Source: Streptomyces sp. NBC_00708 (GTDB lineage: Bacteria; Actinomycetota; Actinomycetes; Streptomycetales; Streptomycetaceae). From it: DNA of 64,000 bases. The stretch is from assembly GCA_036226585.1 (NCBI GenBank), contig CP108997.1, positions 1,488,001-1,552,000 on the forward strand. Direction: 5' to 3'. Of the stretch, positions 16,253 to 24,243 are shown piece by piece; positions within the stretch are counted from its first letter, which is position 1, and every line of letters begins with the position of its first letter. A model generated the notes under the pieces. That model did not search any database and was not told the DNA's origin. It was given only the letters and a program-made list of their open reading frames with translations. The translations under genes were made by a program, and so were the position numbers.

Positions 16253-17430
16253 GGGGAACTCACCTCGGTGGGCAGCGCCCAGGGGGCGCCGAGTTCGGAG
16301 AAGAGCGCGAGGGTTTCGGCGCCGGACGCGACCAGGGCGTCGATGCCGCGCACCACCCGGCGGGTGGTGCCGGAGCCGGGCACGGGGGCGGTGTGCCAGG
16401 CGTCGGACGGCAGGGGACGCGGTTCGGGCGCGGTCCGTACGGCCTCGACGACCTCCATGAACGCGCCGGTGTGCTCCGGCGGTACGAGGAGCGGGGCGCC
16501 GTCCGTGAGGTGGGCGACCAGGTTCTCCAGGAGGTCGGTGCGTCCGTGCACGGTCTCCAGGGGGCCGTGGCCCGCGCGCTGGACGAGGACCCGGTCCTGC
16601 TTGTACCAGAAGGTGATCCGGCCGCGGTCGCCGTGGACGATGACGTACGGCTCCCCCGCCTGTTCCGCGCAGAGGGTGACGGCGGCGGTGACGGGTGGCC
16701 CGGACGCGGTGGTGACGCGTACGCAGGAGGTGTCGTCGGCCTCGATGTCGTTGGCCCGGAAGAGTTCGGCGGCGACGGCGGTGACGTCCCGCGCGGTGCC
16801 GGCGCCGGCGAGTTCGAGGGCGGTGGCGACGGCGTGGGCGAGCGGGTTGGTGAGGACGCCGTCGACGACGTCGGTGTCCCCGATCCGGCGCCGCCCGGCC
16901 CAGGGCGCCCGCCGGTAGTAGGCGTCGTCGCGGACCCAGGCGCCGGCGGCGGCGTAGCCCCGGACGGTGCCGATGGCTCCGGCCGCGACGAGTTCCCGGA
17001 TGGCCGGGACGGCGTGCGAGCCGAAGGACTGGAAGCCCACCTGGCAGGCGATGCCGGCACCGCGCACTGCGGCGAGGATGCGGTCGAAGTCGGCGCGGGT
17101 CGCGGCGGGCGGCTTCTCCAGGAGGAGGTGCACGCCGCGCCCGGCGGCGGTCAGGGCGAGGGCGGTGTGGGTCTGGATGGGGGTGCAGAGGACGGCGGCG
17201 CGGGCCCCGGTGGAGTCCAGGAGGGCGCCGAAGTCGGCGGACTGCTCGGGGAGTTCGCCGGCGAAGGCGGCCAGCTCGGTGGCGTCGAGCGGGGTGAGTT
17301 CGCAGATGCCGGCGAGCCGGACGAGCCCCTGGTGCTGGAGGCGGCGGATGTTGGCGAGGTGCCATCGGCCGTGGCCCCGGGCGCCCGCGAGGACGATCGG
17401 GACGGGGGTGTGGGCAGGCAGCGAGGTCAT
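16249..17430 (-). CDS. Gfo/Idh/MocA family NAD(P)-dependent sugar oxidoreductase
   Basis: 393-residue oxidoreductase with an N-terminal Rossmann fold (VPIVLAGARGHGRWHLANIRRL), the family motif LLLEKPPAATRADF (the usual EKP) and a C-terminal alpha/beta domain with DVVDGVLTNPLAHAVATALEL. ATG at 17430 is chosen because AAGGGG lies 8 nt upstream; a GTG at 17439 overlapping the permease stop has no such spacing. It lies inside the importer operon, 5 bp after the MalG-type permease and overlapping DUF6807. Likely substrates are the imported sugar or its hydrolysis products. It might supply the sugar dehydrogenase step that the oxidative arabinose-type route lacks here; that is inference. Confidence 0.85.
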   Translation of the reverse strand: MTSLPAHTPVPIVLAGARGHGRWHLANIRRLQHQGLVRLAGICELTPLDATELAAFAGELPEQSADFGALLDSTGARAAVLCTPIQTHTALALTAAGRGVHLLLEKPPAATRADFDRILAAVRGAGIACQVGFQSFGSHAVPAIRELVAAGAIGTVRGYAAAGAWVRDDAYYRRAPWAGRRRIGDTDVVDGVLTNPLAHAVATALELAGAGTARDVTAVAAELFRANDIEADDTSCVRVTTASGPPVTAAVTLCAEQAGEPYVIVHGDRGRITFWYKQDRVLVQRAGHGPLETVHGRTDLLENLVAHLTDGAPLLVPPEHTGAFMEVVEAVRTAPEPRPLPSDAWHTAPVPGSGTTRRVVRGIDALVASGAETLALFSELGAPWALPTEVSSP

Positions 17431-17435
17431 GTCCG

Positions 17436-18353
17436 TCACCCCTTCACGGCGCCGGCGCTGAAGCCGGTGATCAGCCACTTCTGGATGAAGGCGAAGACGA
17501 TCACCACGGGCACCGCGGCGATCACCCCGCCCGCGGCGAGCGCGCCCAGGTCGACACTGTCCGCGCCGATGAGGGTGTTCAGGCCGACCGGGATCGTCTG
17601 CTTGTCCTGCTCGCTGAGGAACATCAGCGCGAACAGGAAGTGGTTCCAGCTGTGCACGAAGGCGAAGGAGCCGACGGCGATGAGCCCGGGGCGCAGCAGC
17701 GGCAGCACGACCGCGCAGAAGGCCCGGAAGCGCGAGCAGCCGTCCACCCAGGCGGCCTCCTCCAGCGAAGGGGGCACGTTCTTGATGAATCCGCTGATCA
17801 GGATGATGGAGAGCGGCAGCTGGAAGACCGTCTCGGCGATGACCACGCTCCCCAGCGAGTTGATCATCTGGAGGTTCTTGAAGATCTCGAAGAGCGGTAC
17901 GAGCATCAGCGCGCCGGGAATGAACTGCGAGCAGAGCAGCGCCAGCATGAAGCCGTTCTTGATTCTGAAGTCGAACCGGGCGAGCGCGTAGCCGCCGGCC
18001 AGTGCGACGAGGGTGGTGGCGACCAGGGTGCAGACGCCGACGATCATGCTGTTCTGGAAGAAGACGGCGAAGCTGCGCTCGTTCCAGACCTTGGAGAAGT
18101 GCTCCCCGGTCATCGGCCACGGCACCAGCGAGGTGGAGCCCGCGGGCCGTACGGCGAAGAGGAACATCCAGTAGAACGGGACGAGCGTGAAGATCAGGTA
18201 GATGCCCAGCGGTACGTAGATCTGCCAGCGCGGTACGTCGTCGAAGGCGCGTTCGCGGCCCGGCCCGCGGCGGGGCGTGGTGGGCGGCGGGCCCTCGGGG
18301 GCGGCCGGCCGTGCGGCGTGGGTGCCGTTCTTCTCGGCGAGGGCGGCAGTCAC
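17436..18353 (-). CDS. Carbohydrate ABC transporter permease, MalG type
   Basis: Inner-membrane permease of 305 residues with six predicted membrane helices. The EAA loop that contacts the ATPase is visible as LEEAAWVDGCSRFRAFCAVVLPLLRPG, as in CUT1 importers. The N-terminal extension (about 1-40) is Pro/Arg-rich and cytosolic. The ATG overlaps the stop of the MalF-type permease (ATGA), so the pair is made together. It works with the binding lipoprotein at 12479-13813; no dedicated ATPase gene is visible. Confidence 0.94.
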   Translation of the reverse strand: MTAALAEKNGTHAARPAAPEGPPPTTPRRGPGRERAFDDVPRWQIYVPLGIYLIFTLVPFYWMFLFAVRPAGSTSLVPWPMTGEHFSKVWNERSFAVFFQNSMIVGVCTLVATTLVALAGGYALARFDFRIKNGFMLALLCSQFIPGALMLVPLFEIFKNLQMINSLGSVVIAETVFQLPLSIILISGFIKNVPPSLEEAAWVDGCSRFRAFCAVVLPLLRPGLIAVGSFAFVHSWNHFLFALMFLSEQDKQTIPVGLNTLIGADSVDLGALAAGGVIAAVPVVIVFAFIQKWLITGFSAGAVKG

Positions 18354-19279
18354 TTGTGGTCGCCTCCGAACTTGCTCAGGCGCAGATAGACGATCGAGCA
18401 GAAGAGGAGGATCACGAAGGCGACGGTGGTGAGCGCGGAGGCGTAGCCGAAGTCGTGGCCCTCGATGCCGGTGTTGGCGACGTAGAGCGGCAGGGTGGTG
18501 GTCTCGCCGGCCGGTCCGCCGCCGGTGAGCGTGTAGAGGAGGTCGACGTTGTTGAACTCCCAGACGCCGCGCAGCAGCGTGGACAGGATGATCGCGTCGC
18601 GCAGGTGGGGCAGGGTGATGTGGAAGAACTGCCGCAGCCGTCCGGCGCCGTCCACGGCCGCCGCCTCGTACAGCTCCTTGGAGACGGACTGGAGGTCGGC
18701 GAGGATGAGGATGGCGAAGAAGGGGACACCGCGCCAGAGTTCGGCGACGGTGGCGGCCCAGAAGACGGTGCCGGTGTCGGAGAGCACCGAGGTTCCGTAG
18801 TCACCGATCCCGGCGTCCGCGAGGTAGCGGCTGAAGCCGGTCGAGGAGTTGTAGAGCAGGATCCAGATGGTGCTGGTCAGCACCCCGGAGACGGCCCACG
18901 GCGAGAAGACCATGGCCCGGGAGATCCCGCGGCCGATGAAGGTCTGGTTGACGATCAGGGCCAGCGCGAGCCCCAGGGTGAGCTGGAGCGCGACCTGCAC
19001 GATCACCCACTGGGCACTGAAGCCGAGGGTGGTCCAGAACTGGTCGTCCTCGGTGAAGATCCGGGTGAAGTTGTCGAAGCCCGCGAAGCCGTTCCGCCAG
19101 GGCTTGGTGACGTTGTAGTTCTGCAGGCTGTAGTAGAAGACGCTGAGCACCGGGTAGGCGATGAAGCCGAGCATCAGCAGCCCCGCGGGGGCGATCAGCA
19201 GATACGGCAGCCGGCGGGGGCTCGCGGAGCGGCGCCGGGGCACCTTGGGCGGTGTGGCCGCGGCGGAGGCTTGGGCCAT
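18350..19279 (-). CDS. Carbohydrate ABC transporter permease, MalF type
   Basis: First gene of the importer operon; 309 residues with a basic N-terminal tail (KVPRRRSASPRR) and about six membrane helices. The EAA loop is LYEAAAVDGAGRLRQFFHITLPHLRDA. Upstream 147 bp carry two operator-like palindromes (19363-19396), making this the probable regulated entry point for the import, GH43 and pectin enzymes. The ATG is preceded by GGAGACGTGTC. Confidence 0.94.
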   Translation of the reverse strand: MAQASAAATPPKVPRRRSASPRRLPYLLIAPAGLLMLGFIAYPVLSVFYYSLQNYNVTKPWRNGFAGFDNFTRIFTEDDQFWTTLGFSAQWVIVQVALQLTLGLALALIVNQTFIGRGISRAMVFSPWAVSGVLTSTIWILLYNSSTGFSRYLADAGIGDYGTSVLSDTGTVFWAATVAELWRGVPFFAILILADLQSVSKELYEAAAVDGAGRLRQFFHITLPHLRDAIILSTLLRGVWEFNNVDLLYTLTGGGPAGETTTLPLYVANTGIEGHDFGYASALTTVAFVILLFCSIVYLRLSKFGGDHK

Positions 19280-19362
19280 GACACGTCTCCGTTCTCTCTG
19301 TACGGGGGTGCGGGTGATGCGGGGCGGTACGGGGGCGGAGCCGGGCGGTGCGTGTAGTGCGC

Positions 19363-19396
19363 AAGCGCTTCCCGTATGGCGTTCGATATCTCGAAC
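19363..19396 (-). promoter_or_regulatory. Two operator-like palindromes upstream of the sugar importer
   Basis: AAGCGCTT (19363-19370) is the core of LacI-family operators. GTTCGATATCTCGAAC (19381-19396) has 6-bp perfect arms (GTTCGA/TCGAAC) and resembles the site next to the IclR gene (12 of 16 bases). No lacI gene is in the window. I could not identify a convincing -35/-10 pair here. Confidence 0.5.
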
Positions 19397-19426
19397 AAGG
19401 GGGCGCCGGAATTCCTGCGGGGCCGT

Positions 19427-21154
19427 TCAGCCGGCGTACGGGTCGGGCACTTGTCCCGGCCGGGCCAGGAAGGCGAAGTCGCAGCCGGTGTCGGCCTGGG
19501 TGATCTGGTCCTGGTAGAGCGCCTGGTAGCCGCGCTCGTGGCGGACGGGCGGCGGGGTCCACTCGGCGCGGCGGCGCGCCAGTTCCTCGTCGGACACGTC
19601 GAGGCTGAGCAGCCGCGCCTCGACGTCCAGGGTGACGAGGTCACCGGTGCGGACGAGGGCGAGGGGCCCGCCGACGTACGACTCGGGTGCGATGTGCAGC
19701 ACGCACGCCCCGTAACTGGTGCCGCTCATCCGGGCGTCGGAGAGCCGGACCATGTCCCGTACGCCCTGCTTCAGCAGGTAGTCGGGGATCGGCAGCATCC
19801 CGTACTCGGGCATGCCGGGGCCGCCCTTGGGACCGGCGTTGCGCAGGACCAGCACATGGCCGGGGGTGAGCGCGAGCGCCGGGTCGTTGATGGTGCGCTG
19901 CATCTCCCGGTAGTCGTCGAAGACGACCGCGGGTCCGGTGTGGCGCAGCAGGTGGGGTTCGGCGGCGATGTGCTTGATGACGGCGCCGTCCGGGCAGAGG
20001 TTGCCGCGCAGCACCGCCACGCCGCCCTCCTCGGCCAGGGGGTTGGAGCGCTCCCGTATGACGTCGTCGTTGTGCACGAGCGCCCCGTCGAGCTGTTCGC
20101 GCAGGGTGTCGTGCGCGACCGTGGGCCGGTCCAGGTGCAGTACGTCGGTCAGCCGGGCCAGGAACCCGGGCAGTCCGCCGGCGAAGTGGAAGTCCTCCAT
20201 GAGGTACTTCCCGCCGGGGCGCAGATTGGCCAGCACCGGGACGGTGCGCGCGATGCGGTCGAAGTCGTCGAGGGTGAGCTTGATCCCGGAGCGGCCGGCC
20301 ATCGCGATGAGGTGGATGACGGCGTTGGTGGAGCCGCCGAGCGCGAGGACCGTGGCGACGGCGTCCTCGTACGCCTCCGCCGTCAGGATCTGCGACAGCT
20401 TCCGCTGCTGCCACACCAGTTCGACGATGCGGAGCCCGGACTGCGCGGCCATCCGGTCGTGGCCGGAGTCGACGGCGGGGATGGAGGAGGCGCCGGGGAC
20501 GGTGACGCCGAGCGCCTCGGCCGCGGCGGTGAGCGTGGACGCCGTGCCCATGGTCATGCAGTGTCCGGGCGAGCGGGCGAGGCCGTTCTCCAGCTCGCCC
20601 ATCTCGCAGTCGCCGATGAGCCCGGCGCGCTTGTCGTCCCAGTACTTCCACATATCGGTGCCGGAGCCCAGGACCTCGTTGCGCCAGTGCCCCGGCAGCA
20701 TCGGCCCGGCCGGCACGAAGACGGCCGGCAGGTCGACGGAGGCCGCGCCCATCAGCAGCGCCGGGGTGGACTTGTCGCAGCCGCCGAGCAGCACCGCCCC
20801 GTCGACGGGGTACGAGCGCAGCAGCTCCTCGGTCTCCATCGCCAGCATGTTGCGGTAGAGCATCGGGGTCGGCTTCTGGAACGTCTCCGAGAGCGTGGAG
20901 ACCGGGAACTCCAGCGGGAAGCCGCCCGCCTGCCAGACCCCGCGCTTGACGGCCTGCGCCCGGTCGCGCAGGTGCACGTGGCAGGGGTTGATGTCCGACC
21001 AGGTGTTGAGGATCGCGACGACCGGCTTGCCCAGGTGCTCCTCGGGGAGGTAGCCGAGCTGGCGGGTGCGGGCGCGGTGGCTGAAGGAGCGCAGCCCGTC
21101 GGTGCCGTACCACTGGTGGCTGCGCAGCTCCTCGGGGGCGATGCGGCCGGTCAT
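19427..21154 (-). CDS. IlvD/Edd-family sugar-acid dehydratase (L-arabinonate dehydratase type)
   Basis: Fe-S dehydratase of 575 residues that removes water from an aldonic acid to give a 2-keto-3-deoxy acid. Cluster ligands and active-site motifs visible are NTWSDINPCH, LGGCDKSTPALLMGA, LIGDCEMGEL, RNAGPKGGPGMPEYG and SDARMSGTSYG. The length and GGCDKST context match L-arabinonate/D-xylonate/D-galactonate dehydratases rather than IlvD of branched amino acid synthesis, because the neighbours are a DapA-fold enzyme and a GntR regulator. ATG 21154 overlaps the DapA-like stop (ATGA); an ATG at 21163 is possible. Substrate choice among C5 and C6 acids is not resolved; an aldarate is also conceivable. 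Confidence 0.85.
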   Translation of the reverse strand: MTGRIAPEELRSHQWYGTDGLRSFSHRARTRQLGYLPEEHLGKPVVAILNTWSDINPCHVHLRDRAQAVKRGVWQAGGFPLEFPVSTLSETFQKPTPMLYRNMLAMETEELLRSYPVDGAVLLGGCDKSTPALLMGAASVDLPAVFVPAGPMLPGHWRNEVLGSGTDMWKYWDDKRAGLIGDCEMGELENGLARSPGHCMTMGTASTLTAAAEALGVTVPGASSIPAVDSGHDRMAAQSGLRIVELVWQQRKLSQILTAEAYEDAVATVLALGGSTNAVIHLIAMAGRSGIKLTLDDFDRIARTVPVLANLRPGGKYLMEDFHFAGGLPGFLARLTDVLHLDRPTVAHDTLREQLDGALVHNDDVIRERSNPLAEEGGVAVLRGNLCPDGAVIKHIAAEPHLLRHTGPAVVFDDYREMQRTINDPALALTPGHVLVLRNAGPKGGPGMPEYGMLPIPDYLLKQGVRDMVRLSDARMSGTSYGACVLHIAPESYVGGPLALVRTGDLVTLDVEARLLSLDVSDEELARRRAEWTPPPVRHERGYQALYQDQITQADTGCDFAFLARPGQVPDPYAG

Positions 21155-22053
21155 ATGGACCACCCGGCGATCTGGCCGGCGACCTCGGCGCGCTGCGCCT
21201 CGGGCAGCACCCGGCTGGGCGGGCGCACCGCGCGGTCGCAGAGACCGAGGGCGGCCAGGGCCTCCTTGACGACGGTGACGTTGTTGGCGGACTGCCGGTC
21301 CGCACGCAGTTCCTCGAAGCGGCGGATCTGCTCCCAGACCTTCATGGCGGCCGGGTGGTCGCCGGCCCGCAGCGCCTCCAGCATGGCCAGCGAGACGCCG
21401 GGCGCCACGTTGACGAGCCCGGAGGTGAAGCCGGTGGCGCCGGCCGAGAAGTAGGCCGGGGCGTACAGCTCGGCGAGCCCGGCGACCCAGACGAAGCGTT
21501 CGAGGCCGGCGTCGCGGGCGAAGGCGGCGAAGCGGGCGGCGTCCGGCACCGCGTACTTGACGCCGATGACGTTGGGGCAGGCGTCCGCGAGCGCGGCCAG
21601 GGCCGCCCCGTCCAGGTGCGGGTTGCGGATGTACGGGACGACCCCGAGCCCGGGTACGGCCTCGGCGATGGCCCGGTGGTAGTCGATCCAGCCGTCCTGC
21701 GAGACGTACGGGTGGACGGGCTGGTGCACCATCACCATCTCGGCCCCGGCATCCCGGGCGTGCTCGGCGGCGGCGACGGCGGCCGGCACGTCGTGCCCGA
21801 CCCCGACCAGGACCGTGGCGCGGCCGCCGGCCTCGTCGATGGTCAGCTCGGTGACCGTGCGCCGCTCCTCGGGGGTGAGCGCGTAGAACTCGCCGGTGTT
21901 GCCGTTCGGGGTGACGATGCGCACGCCGCCGTCGAGCAGTCTCCGCAGCAGGGCGCGGTGCGCCGTGGTGTCGATGGTCCCGTCCCCGGCGAACGGGGTC
22001 ACCGGGATCGCCACGACGTCTGCGAGGGCCGCCTTCAGCGGGGTGAGGTCCAT
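21151..22053 (-). CDS. DapA-fold lyase/dehydratase (2-keto-3-deoxy-sugar acid type)
   Basis: Class I aldolase-fold protein of 300 residues. Schiff-base Lys is in NVIGVKYAVPD, the conserved Tyr in VVPYIRNPHL, and the carboxylate-binding loop is NGNTGEF in place of the GTTGE seen in true DapA. With the dehydratase downstream it fits L-2-keto-3-deoxyarabonate dehydratase, which would give 2,5-dioxopentanoate for the dehydrogenase at 585-2105; a KDG-type aldolase is the alternative. ATG 22053 has GAAAGG 9 nt upstream. A GTG at 22086 that overlaps the regulator stop is the other possible start. Confidence 0.82.
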   Translation of the reverse strand: MDLTPLKAALADVVAIPVTPFAGDGTIDTTAHRALLRRLLDGGVRIVTPNGNTGEFYALTPEERRTVTELTIDEAGGRATVLVGVGHDVPAAVAAAEHARDAGAEMVMVHQPVHPYVSQDGWIDYHRAIAEAVPGLGVVPYIRNPHLDGAALAALADACPNVIGVKYAVPDAARFAAFARDAGLERFVWVAGLAELYAPAYFSAGATGFTSGLVNVAPGVSLAMLEALRAGDHPAAMKVWEQIRRFEELRADRQSANNVTVVKEALAALGLCDRAVRPPSRVLPEAQRAEVAGQIAGWSI

Positions 22054-22082
22054 GCGGACAGGCCTTTCTTCGGTGTGCGGGG

Positions 22083-22739
22083 TCACGCCGCGTCGCCCCC
22101 GTCCTCGTCGTCGGGGAAGGCGCGGCGGACGAACGACGCGATGTGGTCGTGCAGGGCCCCGGCCGCCGCGTCCGCGTCGTCGGCGAGCGCGAGCCGCAGG
22201 ATCTCCCGGTGCTCGGCCGCCTCCCGCTCCCAGGACGGGACGGCCGACCAGGCGACCGTGGAGACCAGGGCGGCCTGGTCGCGGACCTCGTCGAGCATCC
22301 GCGCCAGCAGCGGGTTGCCGCAGGGCAGGTACAGCGCGCGGTGGAAGTCCCGGTTGGCGAGCGAGCGGTCGGCCTTGTCGCCCGCCGAGTCCGCCCGCTC
22401 CAGGGCCTCCTGCGCCGCGTCGAGCGAGGCCCTGCGGGTGATCGAGCGGCGCAGCGCCTCCGGTTCGAGCAGCAGCCGTACGTCGTACACCTCGCGGGCC
22501 ATGGCCGCGTCGACCAGCCGCACGGTGGCGCCCTTGTACTGGCTCATGACGACGAGTCCGGTGCCGGCGAGGGTCTTCAGGGCCTCGCGGACGGGGGTCT
22601 TGGAGACCCCGAACTGCGCGGCGAGCTCGGTCTCCACGAGCGCCTGCCCCGGCCTCAGTTGTGCCGTGAGGATCGCGTGCTTGATCGCCTCCAGCACGTA
22701 CTGGGTGCGGGACGGAATCGGGGTGGGCGCAAAGGTCAT
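22083..22739 (-). CDS. GntR-family regulator with FCD domain
   Basis: 218-residue FadR-type regulator, first gene of the operon with the DapA-like enzyme and the dehydratase. The winged helix spans about 10-75 (VLEAIKHAILTAQLRPGQALVETELAAQFGVSKTPVREALKTLAGTGLV) and the all-helical FCD ligand domain about 85-210, with metal-site residues such as the Asp and His in NRDFHRALY and the His in EHREILRLA. FCD domains of this kind usually bind carboxylic or sugar acids, so an aldonate or keto-deoxy acid is the probable inducer. Its own promoter carries a TCATATATGA palindrome just past the predicted start point, which suggests autoregulation. Confidence 0.9.
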   Translation of the reverse strand: MTFAPTPIPSRTQYVLEAIKHAILTAQLRPGQALVETELAAQFGVSKTPVREALKTLAGTGLVVMSQYKGATVRLVDAAMAREVYDVRLLLEPEALRRSITRRASLDAAQEALERADSAGDKADRSLANRDFHRALYLPCGNPLLARMLDEVRDQAALVSTVAWSAVPSWEREAAEHREILRLALADDADAAAGALHDHIASFVRRAFPDDEDGGDAA

Positions 22740-22773
22740 GGGTGAAGGGCTCTCACATCTCGCGTATCGCGTC

Positions 22774-22834
22774 TCATATATGACGTACGGAGTACGACGC
22801 GATGAAGCTAGAGGCGCCGCAAATGTTTCGTCAA
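22774..22834 (-). promoter_or_regulatory. Promoter and palindromic operator of the GntR/dehydratase operon
   Basis: On the minus strand TTGACG (22834-22829) and TAGCTT (22810-22805) are separated by 18 bp, a good housekeeping-type promoter. Downstream of the expected start lie the inverted repeat CGTAC-GGA-GTACG (22784-22796) and the perfect palindrome TCATATATGA (22774-22783), plausible GntR sites. Confidence 0.6.
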
Positions 22835-22995
22835 CGCTTCTGACAAAAGAAGTTCGCGGGACCGGGACATGTGCCGTACACGGATTCCGGTGCGGCGCGG
22901 GCGGGTCGTCCGGTGTACGGCATCTGCCCGATGCCCCGTCCGGGCCTCAGTCGCCAGCCTGACTGCGTGACAGACACGCAGGTCAGAAGGGTGCG

Positions 22996-24216
22996 GTGGG
23001 TGTGATGGCGGTGGGGCGGGTCCTGCGGGACCGGACGGCGGGGCTGTTCCTCGCGGCGGTCGTGGTCTCCGGGTTCGGCAGTTCGGCGATGCGGCTGGCG
23101 GCCGGGATCTGGGTCAGGTCGCTGACGGGTTCGGACGCGTTGGCGGCCCTCGCGCTGTTCGCGGTCTGGCTGCCGGTGCTGTTCGGCCCGCTGCTCGGTG
23201 CGGTGGCGGACCGGTTGCCGCGCAAGCCGCTGCTGGTGGGCACGAACGTCGTCCTGGCGGCCTCGACGGCGGTGCTCGCGCTGGTGCGCGTGGAGGGGCG
23301 CGTGTGGCTGCTGTTCGCGGTGCTCGTGCTGTACGGGTGCCTCTCGGTCCTGATGGACTCGGCGGAGTCGGCCGTGGTGGCGGGGGCGGTCCCGGCCGCG
23401 TCCCTCGGCGACTTCAACGGGCTGCGGATGACGGCGAACGAGGGCATGAAGCTGGTGGCCCCGCTGACCGGCGCCGGGCTCTACACCCGTTACGGGGGCG
23501 GCGCGGTGGCGCTCCTGGACGCGGTCTCGTTCGCCCTGGCCGCCGGGCTCTACGCGCTGTTGCGGGTACGCCGGACGGCCCGCCCCGGCCCCGCCGCACC
23601 GGGTGGCCGGACGGCCGGGCTGCGGCAGCTGTGGGGGTCGCCGGTGCTGCGGCCCCTGGTCCTCGCCGCCTCGGCCACGATGCTGTGCGCCGGGCTCAAC
23701 GGGGCGACGCTGTACGCCGTCGTGGGCGGCGTCCTCGGCCACTCCCCCGCGTACGCCGGTGTGCTGTCGGTCGCGCAGGGCATCGGGTCCGTCGCGGTCG
23801 GGCTGCTCGCGGGCCCGCTGATGCGCCGGCTGCCGGGTCGGGTGTTCCCGGCTGCGGGGATCGCCGTGTTCGGTGTCGCGGTGGGCCTGCGGGCCGTGCC
23901 GTCCGACGCGGTGGCGCTCACCGCCTGCGCACTGATCGGGGTGGGCCTGCCGTGCGTGCTGATCGCCGCGCTGACGGCGGTGCAGCGGGAGACGCCGGAC
24001 GCGCTGCTGGGCCGTACGGCCGCGAGCGCGGACACGGTGATGATGTCGCCCAACGCGGTGGCGCTGGGCATCGGCGCGGGGCTGGTGGCGCGGGTGGACG
24101 TCACGGTGCTGCTGCCGGCGGTGGGCGCGGCGGCGGTACTGACGGCGGCGCTGCTGCTCGTGGGCCGGCGGGAGCCGGTGGTTCCCGCCGCCCCACGGGT
24201 CACGGCCGAGGCGTGA
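22996..24216 (+). CDS. Major facilitator superfamily transporter
   Basis: 406-residue permease with about twelve hydrophobic helices and the MFS inter-helix motif after the second helix (GPLLGAVADRLPRKPLL, like GxLaDRxGRkp). The two halves are joined by a basic loop near residue 190 (RVRRTARPGPAAPGGRTAG). The GTG at 22996 has AGAAGG 5 nt upstream and is preferred to the ATG at 23005. Proteins of this shape are usually drug or metabolite exporters. It converges on the gene at 24244-25422 and is not obviously part of the sugar pathway. Substrate unknown. Confidence 0.87.
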   Translation: MGVMAVGRVLRDRTAGLFLAAVVVSGFGSSAMRLAAGIWVRSLTGSDALAALALFAVWLPVLFGPLLGAVADRLPRKPLLVGTNVVLAASTAVLALVRVEGRVWLLFAVLVLYGCLSVLMDSAESAVVAGAVPAASLGDFNGLRMTANEGMKLVAPLTGAGLYTRYGGGAVALLDAVSFALAAGLYALLRVRRTARPGPAAPGGRTAGLRQLWGSPVLRPLVLAASATMLCAGLNGATLYAVVGGVLGHSPAYAGVLSVAQGIGSVAVGLLAGPLMRRLPGRVFPAAGIAVFGVAVGLRAVPSDAVALTACALIGVGLPCVLIAALTAVQRETPDALLGRTAASADTVMMSPNAVALGIGAGLVARVDVTVLLPAVGAAAVLTAALLLVGRREPVVPAAPRVTAEA

Positions 24217-24226
24217 AGGGGTCCAC

Positions 24227-24238
24227 GAGGGGCCCCTC
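24227..24238. terminator. Palindrome between convergent genes, flanked by a 12-bp direct repeat
   Basis: GAGGGGCCCCTC is a perfect 12-bp palindrome in the 27-bp gap between two convergent genes. GCCGAGGCGTGA occurs on both sides (24205-24216 and 24247-24258), inside the 3' ends of the two genes. It may be a weak bidirectional terminator. Confidence 0.35.
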
Positions 24239-24243
24239 CCGTT

